A stretch of DNA of 64,000 nucleotides, taken from positions 1 through 64,000 of the forward strand of contig NZ_JAMQOQ010000004.1 in the NCBI RefSeq assembly GCF_031624635.1, in the 5' to 3' direction. Both the position numbers and the translations under genes were made by a program. Below are positions 55,153-62,552 of the stretch, in pieces; position 1 is the first letter of the stretch, and every line of letters begins with the position of its first letter. The notes under the pieces are model-generated. The model searched no databases and had not been told where the DNA came from. It saw only the letters and a program-made list of their open reading frames with translations. The stretch comes from Halogeometricum sp. S3BR5-2. Lineage in GTDB: Archaea; Halobacteriota; Halobacteria; Halobacteriales; Haloferacaceae.

Positions 55153-55207
55153 ACCGACCGAGATGAACCCCGCTCGAACCTCCTCTCGACCCACGCGCGC
55201 TTCATAG

Positions 55208-56650
55208 ATGCCCGACGACGCTCGCGCCGACGACGAACCGACCCTCGCCCGAGCGGACGCGCTCGGAATCGCCGCCGCCGTCGCCGTCCTCGCGTGGGGC
55301 GCGCTGGCGGAACCGTCGGCGTTCGCGCCGAACGCGCAGGACGTGATGGCGGTGTTCGGCTTCGCGCTGGTGCTGTGGCTCACGGAGGCCGTCCCGTACG
55401 TCGTCTCCAGCACCCTCGCCGTCGTGCTGCTCGTCGTCTTCGGCGCCGCCCCGTCGTTCGCCGTCGCGGCGTCCGGGTTCGCCTCCTCGCTCGTGTTCTT
55501 CCTCCTCCTCGTGTTCCTCCTCGGGGCCGCCATCGACGAGGTGAACCTCGACCGCTGGTTCGCGTCCCGACTGCGCTCGACCGGGGGGAGCGCCGCGCGG
55601 CCGTTCCGGTCGCTCGCGTCGAACCTGTTCGCGCTCGCCTTCCTCATGCCGTCGGCGGTGGCCCGCGCCGTCACGTTCGTTCCCGTGGTCAGGCGGGTCC
55701 GCGACGCCTACGGCCTCGACCCCGGCGGCGGCTTCGAGCGCTCCTCCTTCCTCGTGCTCGGACACGTCAACCCCGTCGCCTCGCTGGCGCTCATGACCGG
55801 CGGGGGAATGGCGCTGGTGACGGCCGAAATCGTCCGCTCGGGCTCCCAAAGCGTCACGTGGCTGGAGTGGGCCGCGCTGATGATTCCCCCCGTCGCCGCG
55901 CTGTACGCGCTCTCTGCGGCGACGGCCGGCTACCTCTACGGCGCCGCCGCCGCGGACGCGTCGGTCGGTGAGGGCGTCGAATCGGACGGAGGCACGGCGG
56001 GCGGGACCGTCGGTGCGCTCACCCGCGACCAGCGAATCGTCGCGGCGACGATGGCCGGCGCGGTCTGTCTATGGCTCCTCGGCTCTCTCACCGGCCTCCC
56101 CGCCATCGTCCCCGCGGCGCTGGCCGTCGCGGTTCTCGCCCTCCCCGGTATCGAGATTCTGACGGCCGCGGACGCCGCCGACGTGAGTTGGGGCATCCTC
56201 TTCGTCGTCGGAGCGATGTTCTCCGTCCTCGACCGGATGGAGGCGACGGGCGCGCTTGGCACCATCGTGGAGGCGGCCACCGGCGCGGTTCCCTTCCACG
56301 CGATGCCTCACTGGCAGGGCGCGGCCGTGCTCCTCGGGGTGGCCGTCTGCGTCCGCGCGCTCTTCTCGACGGGGTCGGCCGCGATGCTCGTCGTCCTCCC
56401 GGTGGCGCTCCGAATCGGCGGCGAAATCGGACTGAACCGACTGTTCCTCGCGCTCGCCGTCGTCCTCGTCGTCGGTTCGACGACCGTCTTCCCGTTCAAC
56501 ACGACGGCGGTGCTGGTGTCGATGGAGGAGGGTCCCCTCGACGGATTCGACGTGCTGGCGTTCGGCCTCGTGACGATGTTGTATTCCTTGGTCGTCGTCG
56601 CCGTCGCGTGGGCCGTCTACTGGCCGGCCGTGACCGCGGCTCTCGGGTGA
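55208..56650 (+). CDS. SLC13/DASS family anion transporter
   Basis: A 480-residue membrane protein with 11-12 helices. Features of the family: LWLTEAVPYVVSSTLAVVLL (first repeat), GFASSLVFFLLLVFLLGAAIDEVNL, an SLASNLFALAFLMPSAVARAV region, and in the second repeat SWGILFVVGAMFSVLDRMEATG and STTVFPFNTTAVLVSMEEGPLDGFDVLAFGL. A gene for the same family lies at 25228-26664. It follows the dpp operon after 55 bp in the same direction, so it could share that transcript. The anion is unknown. Confidence 0.8.
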   Translation: MPDDARADDEPTLARADALGIAAAVAVLAWGALAEPSAFAPNAQDVMAVFGFALVLWLTEAVPYVVSSTLAVVLLVVFGAAPSFAVAASGFASSLVFFLLLVFLLGAAIDEVNLDRWFASRLRSTGGSAARPFRSLASNLFALAFLMPSAVARAVTFVPVVRRVRDAYGLDPGGGFERSSFLVLGHVNPVASLALMTGGGMALVTAEIVRSGSQSVTWLEWAALMIPPVAALYALSAATAGYLYGAAAADASVGEGVESDGGTAGGTVGALTRDQRIVAATMAGAVCLWLLGSLTGLPAIVPAALAVAVLALPGIEILTAADAADVSWGILFVVGAMFSVLDRMEATGALGTIVEAATGAVPFHAMPHWQGAAVLLGVAVCVRALFSTGSAAMLVVLPVALRIGGEIGLNRLFLALAVVLVVGSTTVFPFNTTAVLVSMEEGPLDGFDVLAFGLVTMLYSLVVVAVAWAVYWPAVTAALG

Positions 56651-56765
56651 CTCAGGAGGGAAATGACCGGTGTAGAGTGCGTTCGATGACGGATCGCATC
56701 TCCCCGGAGAGACCCGAGATAGCGGCGATAGCAATCCGGCTAGTCGCTGGAGCGCGCGGGTAGCG

Positions 56766-57197
56766 TCACTCGGAAGAACCGGTGCCCGGCGACGCCGAAC
56801 TATCGTACATCTCTTCGAACTCCTGCTCGCCGCGGATGAGCTCGTCGACGCCCTCGGTGAGCGTCACGTCTCCGAAGACGGTCGCTCGGTAGTACGTGTG
56901 CAAGCCGTCTTGACCTCGGTCGGTCCGCTGGCGTTTCTCGACGAGACCGACCTCGACGAGTTTGTTGAGGTGGTAGTGGAGGGTGCTATCGTCGATGCCT
57001 ATCGCTTCCTCCAGTTCTTTGGGACTCATGTCCCCGCTATGGACGAGTCGGTAGAGAATCTCGTACCGCGTCCGATGCCCCACAGCGGCGTGCATAGCGA
57101 GATACTCGTCGAGACCGAGGACGCTCTCCTCCGAGAGCAGATCCCGCGGGTCCTCCGGCGGGTTGCCCTCGGCCGACTGGGGGTCGTTCGTCGCCAT
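56766..57197 (-). CDS. Winged-helix transcriptional regulator
   Basis: A 143-residue ArsR-like regulator with HTH at about 32-95: LAMHAAVGHRTRYEILYRLVHSGDMSPKELEEAIGIDDSTLHYHLNKLVEVGLVEKRQR, followed by a wing YYRATVF and an acidic tail. No Cys or obvious metal site. It is divergent from the unknown 206-residue protein at 57295, with 97 bp between their starts, and probably controls it. Confidence 0.85.
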   Translation of the reverse strand: MATNDPQSAEGNPPEDPRDLLSEESVLGLDEYLAMHAAVGHRTRYEILYRLVHSGDMSPKELEEAIGIDDSTLHYHLNKLVEVGLVEKRQRTDRGQDGLHTYYRATVFGDVTLTEGVDELIRGEQEFEEMYDSSASPGTGSSE

Positions 57198-57263
57198 TGT
57201 AGGCTATGATAGGGACGGGTGATTCTTAGGTGTTCTCGAGCCGAGGGTTCTAAAAAACTCCCT

Positions 57264-57273
57264 CTTTTAAGTT
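57264..57273 (+). promoter_or_regulatory. TATA element of the unknown 206-aa gene
   Basis: CTTTTAAGTT lies 22-31 bp before ATG 57295, the usual spacing for a leaderless transcript. The divergent regulator start is 67 bp away. Confidence 0.45.
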
Positions 57274-57294
57274 CCCGGTAGAGATAGATGATCT

Positions 57295-57915
57295 ATGACC
57301 GCGGTGATCACGCGCGACTTGATCGTCGACCGATTGGGGAACGTCCCGTATGACCGGTTTCTCTGCTATCTGATGGGTCCGTACAAGTCGTTTAATCTCG
57401 AGTACGTCCTCAGCGAAGAGGAGCGACGGGATATCGACGTCGAGGAACTCCCGGGTCCATTGCGACGACTCTTTCAGAGCAAGGACGACATCGATGCGGC
57501 GCAGGCGCTCTTGCGTCGCGTACAGGGCGAACTTCGCGTCGATCCGGGGGTGAACGCGTTTTTAGCTCTCGACGTCGACGTGGACACCGACGACGTAGAC
57601 GCGGCGACGCAGAGCGTCGAGTACACGAGATGCAGTAACGCGACAGCCTTCGTGCTACCGTTTCTCGGGCATAACTTCGGCGTCGGCGAGGAAGCCGGGA
57701 GTATCCTCGAATCACTCTCGGAGACGCACGGCGAGCGGTTGCTCTTCGTACGCGAGCGTGACGTCACGAGTGCGATGATTCGGTCGGCAAACACACGCTG
57801 GGACCTCCGTATCGAAACGTACGACACGGAAGCGGAGCTCGTCGAGAAACTCCGACTGTTCGTCGGTGGTATTATGCATCGAGAACGACGGGGCGAACTC
57901 GGTCGGTTGGACTAA
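57295..57915 (+). CDS. Haloarchaeal protein of unknown function, possible NDT/TIR-like alpha/beta fold
   Basis: A 206-residue soluble protein. Order: a helix pair (about 1-20), a strand with RFLCYLMGPYKSF (21-33), a variable acidic region, the strand GVNAFLALDVDVD (85-97), then DAATQSVEYTRCSNATAFVLPFLGHNFGVGEEAGSILESL (102-141), strand RLLFVRE, and helix ELVEKLRLFV. The pattern of a GPY strand, a mid-chain Glu, a hydrophobic strand and a G-x-G-E-E-x-G helix start resembles nucleoside 2-deoxyribosyltransferases and TIR-like NAD hydrolases, but similarity is only by pattern. I believe it belongs to a family limited to haloarchaea. Function not claimed. Confidence 0.65.
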   Translation: MTAVITRDLIVDRLGNVPYDRFLCYLMGPYKSFNLEYVLSEEERRDIDVEELPGPLRRLFQSKDDIDAAQALLRRVQGELRVDPGVNAFLALDVDVDTDDVDAATQSVEYTRCSNATAFVLPFLGHNFGVGEEAGSILESLSETHGERLLFVRERDVTSAMIRSANTRWDLRIETYDTEAELVEKLRLFVGGIMHRERRGELGRLD

Positions 57916-58738
57916 CTCTACTTGTTCGCCGTCGCAAACGTGTGAGGAGAGCTTGACCGGACAGCTATCGAGTCAGTTTCGACCGCGTTCCGAAGCCACT
58001 GTCGAGTGGAAACGGCGGTGACGGATACCAGACATATCAGATATCGAGTACCGAGAACGGAGAATCCAGTTGGCGTACACCCCCGGTTTCCCCGGAGTGT
58101 GGCTTGCTACGTAAGGTGTAGCGGGAATCTCGAGCAATCTCCAAGCGCTATCTCTCCTCGACTGGAAATTGAGGTCGTCTATTCCTAATACTGTCGTTTC
58201 AGTGTCTGTCTCGGGTACTGTCGGTGGTCGACGAACGACGCGCAGCAAGCAGTGAGTGCCAACTGGGGTTTTTCCAGACTACGATTCGGTCGATACACCC
58301 CGATTTTGATGGGGTGTATCGGGATTTCAGTGTTCGCAGAGTGCCGGTCTTCCGTCGCGGCGCCGGTTGGAGGGCTGGAAGACGATCGGACACGTAGTCC
58401 GTAGACGGACCACAGAGGGTTGAATTCGGCCGATCTTGGAAGTTCCACGAAGCGAGAGCCGACCGTCGAATCGAGCGACTAGCTCCAAGGGTTCTACACC
58501 CCCTCCACGCCCACTACTTGCGGGGAGCGGTGTCAGTGTACTGTGTCGAAAACGCGTTACAGGCGCCTCGTACCGCTGAAACGCTCGTTCGACGGGGTGT
58601 ACGGCTATCCCACCGCGAAAAAATGACAGCTTCAGTATCTAACTCTCGATGTGAGCCACACGGCGATGTTGCCGACCTACCGGCGAAGACGAGCGACCGT
58701 TCCCGAGGGGAAGAAAATCGGTATTAGATACCGACCGT
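57916..58738. other. 823-bp region without supported gene; contains strong hairpin
   Basis: Short frames (58006-58188 plus, 58185-58448 minus, 58518-58727 plus) have no recognised domain. The composition is less GC-rich than that of the genes. The only clear structure is the hairpin at 58291-58321, described separately. Repeated GGGGTGTA words (58311, 58594, and the inverted TACACCCC at 58494) hint at a degraded repeat element. Confidence 0.45.
58291..58321. repeat. Perfect 11-bp hairpin with 9-base loop
   Basis: CGATACACCCC (58291-58301), loop GATTTTGAT, and GGGGTGTATCG (58311-58321). The arms match perfectly. It stands alone in a gene-free region, with no T-run directly after it. It could be a subterminal hairpin of an IS200/IS605-like or MITE remnant, a terminator, or a structured RNA. 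Confidence 0.6.
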
Positions 58739-59929
58739 CTACCACTGCCACTCCTCGCGCGGGTCGACGCTGTCCTCCGCGCGGTCGAACACGTGTTCGC
58801 CGTCCACGAAGACGTGCTGGGCGCTCGTGTCGAACTGGTGGAATGGACCGTCCCAGACGACGATATCGGCGTCGGTTCCCTCTTCGAGTGTGCCGACGCG
58901 GTCCTCGATACCCAGAATTTCCGCGGGGTTGCGCGTGACCACGTCCAAGGCGGCTTCTTCGGGCAGACCCTCGCGGACGGCGAGGCCGACGCAGACGTCG
59001 AGATGTCGCTGGGGGACGACCGGCGCGTCGGTCTGAACGGCCACTTTCACGCCCGCCTCGTGGAGGATGCCCGGCGTCTCGAACGTGATGTTCCGGAGTT
59101 CGTACTTCGCGCCGGAGTACAGCGACGGGCCGCAGACGGCGGGGACGCCGTGCGTGACGAACTCCTCGGCGACGAGGTGACCCTCCGTCGCGTGCTCGAT
59201 AGAGAGGTCGTCGATACCGAACTCCTCGGCAATGCGGAAGACCGTCACGATGTCGTCGGCGCGGTGGGCGTGGACGCGCAGGGGGAGGTCGCCCTCCACG
59301 ACGCGGGCGAGGTTCTCCATACCCAAGTCGCGGTCGAACGGGTCGCCCTCTTCGGCGGCCTTCGAGCGCTTGTCGACGTAGTCCTCGGCGTTCATCAGCG
59401 CCTGTCTGAGCGTCGCGGCGACGCCCGGTCGGGTCGAGGGCTGGCGGTCCTTCCGTTCGCCGTGGAAGCGCTTGGGGTTCTCCCCCATGGCGGCTTTCAT
59501 CCCGTCCTCGCGGATGAGCATCCGGTCGGCGATATCGCCGTACGTCTTCATCGAGCAGATGACGCCGCCGACGACGTTCCCCGACCCCATCCGCGCGGAG
59601 ACGCTGGTGACGCCGTTCTGGAAGGCGTACTTCAGTTCCTCGTCGCGCGGGTGGAAGCCGTCGAGGGCGTTGACGTGCGGCGTGACCGGGTCGGTCCCCT
59701 CGTTGTAGTCGCCGTCCTCGGGTTCGCCCCATTCGGCCATCCCGGCGTGACTGTGCGCGTCGACGAGGCCGGGGGTGACCGGCGCGCCGTCGACGTCCAA
59801 CTCGGTTGCCTCGTCGGGTGCGTCCACGTCGCCAACAGCGGCTATCTTCCCGCCTTCGACGAGTAAGTCCCCTTCGACCGTTCCCCGGTCCGTCGCCGTG
59901 TGGAGCGTCGCGTTGCGAATGATGTGCAT
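58739..59929 (-). CDS. Amidohydrolase family protein (imidazolonepropionase-like)
   Basis: A 396-residue metal-dependent TIM-barrel hydrolase. The metal motif is DAHSHAG with H59 and H61; later sites are the VHAHRADD (second His pair), SIEHATEGH, and the Asp in VAVQTDAPV. The C-terminal VTRNPAEILGIEDRVGTLEEGTDADIVVWDG is typical of the family (imidazolonepropionase, dihydroorotase-like, prolidase-type). Substrate unknown; no histidine degradation genes are near. The ATG at 59927-59929 starts the first strand, and the longer frame to 59992 lacks support. Confidence 0.86.
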   Translation of the reverse strand: MHIIRNATLHTATDRGTVEGDLLVEGGKIAAVGDVDAPDEATELDVDGAPVTPGLVDAHSHAGMAEWGEPEDGDYNEGTDPVTPHVNALDGFHPRDEELKYAFQNGVTSVSARMGSGNVVGGVICSMKTYGDIADRMLIREDGMKAAMGENPKRFHGERKDRQPSTRPGVAATLRQALMNAEDYVDKRSKAAEEGDPFDRDLGMENLARVVEGDLPLRVHAHRADDIVTVFRIAEEFGIDDLSIEHATEGHLVAEEFVTHGVPAVCGPSLYSGAKYELRNITFETPGILHEAGVKVAVQTDAPVVPQRHLDVCVGLAVREGLPEEAALDVVTRNPAEILGIEDRVGTLEEGTDADIVVWDGPFHQFDTSAQHVFVDGEHVFDRAEDSVDPREEWQW

Positions 59930-60795
59930 ACGGCCCGGTCGCGGGGGGTGTACAATACGTTTCGGTTCGAAATACGCCGGTCGATCAGCCACTGCCTCGA
60001 AGTACGGGAAGCTGCATTCCCGTATTTACACGTGGATCAAAACAACTTGATAACGAGACAGAGGCCTGTGTTCGGTTACAAATGAAGTTCAGCGGCGTAT
60101 AGAGTCGAATATCGATATTTGGTAGTGGTTCATCTGTTGTATATCTACTTTTCCTTACTGAGAATACGTATCCTAGTTTTTCGTAACTAGATACCGTCGT
60201 ATTCCCCGTACTGGTCGTACGCTGACTCTATCGATTTCGCCAACGGGCGAGCCGCGTATAACGGCTGTGTAGCTGTAACGCCGGAGAGAATCAGTCGACC
60301 GACGAAGACAGGTGCATCCGCGAGGCGAGCCCTTCGTCTGCGAAGACCCCGTTAGACAGAGGCGCTCGAAGGGGTTGATCGGCGTTCCCACAGAGAACGG
60401 CCTATCGCTCCGGTCGCCCCTGTTCGGCACCGAACCCGACGACCTCGGGTTTCACCCCTCCCATGATAGAGAGCGGATGAACGATAAATCCACCATGGAG
60501 AGCACGAACCACCTCGGCCCGGACGGAACGATAGACTCAACGTACGCGGTCCGACCGGTCGTCATCGGCCGCACGGGCGGTGACGAGTCCGGCCGAGGAG
60601 AGAGCGACGGCGACTCCGAAGAACGCTGGCGCTCTGACGGTAAGCCGGGTCTGCCTGACGCCATCGAGGTATGGAGTGTGAGGAACAGTACAAAAGAGGA
60701 CCGCCGAACGAACCCGTCCAGTAAGGGGGAAAACGGCGAAGTGGTCGGCCCCCCGTCTTCGGGAATTCGCGCTCGTGGCCTCCTGATTACCTGCG
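59930..60795. other. 866-bp intergenic region
   Basis: No gene supported. The left part (59990-60200) is AT-rich and should include the amidohydrolase promoter (a TTGTACACC-like stretch near 59951). The right part is GC-richer. Open frames of 62-115 codons are present but lack domains or acidic composition. No convincing repeats were found. Confidence 0.45.
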
Positions 60796-61584
60796 TCACG
60801 GGACGAAGTCGAGCACGCGCTCGACCGTCGCCGCGGCGTCGGTCGACGGCGAGTACTCGAGGCCGACGTAGCCGTCGTAGCCGGCGTCATCCAGCGCCTC
60901 GAAGATTCGCGCGTAGTTGAGTTCGCCCGTTCCGGGTTCGCGTCGTCCCGGCACGTCGGCGACGTGGACGTACCCGACGAACTCGACGTGTTCGGTCAGG
61001 TTCTGGATGACGTTGCCTTCGGTTATCTGCTGGTGGTAGACGTCGAAGAGGACTGAAACTGCGGAGCTGTCCACCGCGTCGACGATTTCGTACGCCTCGT
61101 AGGAGGAGTCGAGATAGTACCCGGGGTGGTCGACCGGATTGTTGAGCGGTTCGACGACGAGGTCGATACCCGCCGCCTCCGCGGCGGGCGCGGCGTCCCG
61201 GAGGGCGTTGACGACGGCGCGGTGTTCGGCGCCCGGCGGCAGGTCGTCCCGCTCGGGGCCGACCGTGACCACCAAGGCGTCGACGCCGACCGCCTCGCCC
61301 AGTTCGACCGAGCGTTCGAGGTCCGAGACCCCCTCCTCGTGCAGCGAGGGGTCCGTGAGGCCGGGTCCCTCCCCCTGCGTGTTGGCCGCGACGCCGACGC
61401 ACGTCGACGCCGACACGGAGACGCCGTGTTCGTCGCAGCGGTCGCGGAGGGTTTCGGCGTCGACGTCCTCGATACCCCAGAACTCGACCGCTTCGAGTCC
61501 GAGGTCGGCGACTTCCGCGACGGCGTCCACCGGGTCGTCGACTCCGAACACCATGTTGGCGTTCGCGCTGACGGTGAAGCTCAT
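60796..61584 (-). CDS. Hydroxypyruvate isomerase-like TIM barrel protein
   Basis: A 262-residue AP_endonuc_2 TIM barrel close to Hyi: the segment VLFDVYHQQITEGN, the HVADVPGRREPGTGELNY motif, EPLNNPVDHPGYYL and the final GYVGLEYSPSTDA are almost diagnostic. Hyi interconverts hydroxypyruvate and tartronate semialdehyde; related proteins act on keto sugars. It overlaps by four bases the preceding Gfo/Idh/MocA gene (61581-62552), so the two are made together and probably act in sequence: oxidation, then isomerisation. Confidence 0.87.
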   Translation of the reverse strand: MSFTVSANANMVFGVDDPVDAVAEVADLGLEAVEFWGIEDVDAETLRDRCDEHGVSVSASTCVGVAANTQGEGPGLTDPSLHEEGVSDLERSVELGEAVGVDALVVTVGPERDDLPPGAEHRAVVNALRDAAPAAEAAGIDLVVEPLNNPVDHPGYYLDSSYEAYEIVDAVDSSAVSVLFDVYHQQITEGNVIQNLTEHVEFVGYVHVADVPGRREPGTGELNYARIFEALDDAGYDGYVGLEYSPSTDAAATVERVLDFVP

Positions 61585-62552
61585 TCGGCCACCCGCTGTG
61601 ATTCGCCCGTCTCCAGGGCGCGCTCGACCGCGAGGGTCGTCTCGAACGTCTTCCGCGCGTCCTCGTACGGCGACCGCAGGAGCGACTCGTCCCGCGTCTC
61701 GACCGCCTCGACGAACGCCCGCATCTCGGTGTCGTACGGGTCGCCGTCGCCCTCGAAGGCTACCTCCTCGCCGTCGACGGTGCCGACGAGGGTGTCGGCG
61801 CCGATGTCGAGTTCGAGCGAGAAGCCCTCGCCGGTCAGACTGATCCCGTGGGAGAACCGCGCGGAGGTGGACGTGGCCGAGACGTGGCTGATCGCGCCCG
61901 TCTCGTGTCGCATCGACGCCGAGGTGGAGTCCTCGAAGTCGAGTTCCTCGTCGTGCACTTCCTCGCCGCCGACGGCCGACACGGACTCGACGTCGCCGGC
62001 GAAGTACCGGACCGCGTCGTAGGTGTGTGTCGCCTGCTCGACGACCTGCCCGCCCGAGAGGTCCTTCTTCCGCCACCAGTGGTCCGCATCGCCCGGGATG
62101 CCGCACCACCAGTGCCCGTCAACGAGCGCGACGGTTCGCTCGCCGACGAGTTCCGTCGCGCGCTGAACCAAGTCGACGTATCGGACCATGTGACCGACCT
62201 GCGCGAGGCGGTCGGACTCGGCGACGGCCGCGGCGTTCTCGCGGACGGTCTCGCTGTCCAGCGCGAGCGGTTTCTCGACGAACAGGTCGGCTCCGTGCTC
62301 GACCGCGAGCCGCTCTTGATCCTCGTGTGCGAACGGGGGAATCCCGACGACGACGGCGTCGAAGTCCGCTTCCGCGTACATCTCGCGGTGGTCGGTGAAC
62401 GCCGCCGCGCCGTGCGTCTCCGCGGCGGCCGTCGCCCGTTCGTCGTCGATGTCGCAGACCGCGACGACGTCGGCCCGCTCGTTCGATTCGAGGTTGTCGA
62501 GGTGGACGGACGCGATACCACCCGCACCGATAAACGCCAGTTGAACGGTCAT
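61581..62552 (-). CDS. Gfo/Idh/MocA family oxidoreductase
   Basis: A 323-residue NAD(P)-dependent dehydrogenase: Rossmann GAGGIA at 9-14, EKP at 93-95, and the active-site block GGQVVEQATHTYDAVRYF at about 175-192, where the family often has GG-x-D-x-G-x-H; here the Asp and Gly are replaced (EQATHTYD), as in some sugar-acid subfamilies. It is coupled by four-base overlap to the Hyi-like isomerase. Substrate unknown; myo-inositol, galactose or sugar acids are common in this family. Confidence 0.87.
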   Translation of the reverse strand: MTVQLAFIGAGGIASVHLDNLESNERADVVAVCDIDDERATAAAETHGAAAFTDHREMYAEADFDAVVVGIPPFAHEDQERLAVEHGADLFVEKPLALDSETVRENAAAVAESDRLAQVGHMVRYVDLVQRATELVGERTVALVDGHWWCGIPGDADHWWRKKDLSGGQVVEQATHTYDAVRYFAGDVESVSAVGGEEVHDEELDFEDSTSASMRHETGAISHVSATSTSARFSHGISLTGEGFSLELDIGADTLVGTVDGEEVAFEGDGDPYDTEMRAFVEAVETRDESLLRSPYEDARKTFETTLAVERALETGESQRVAE

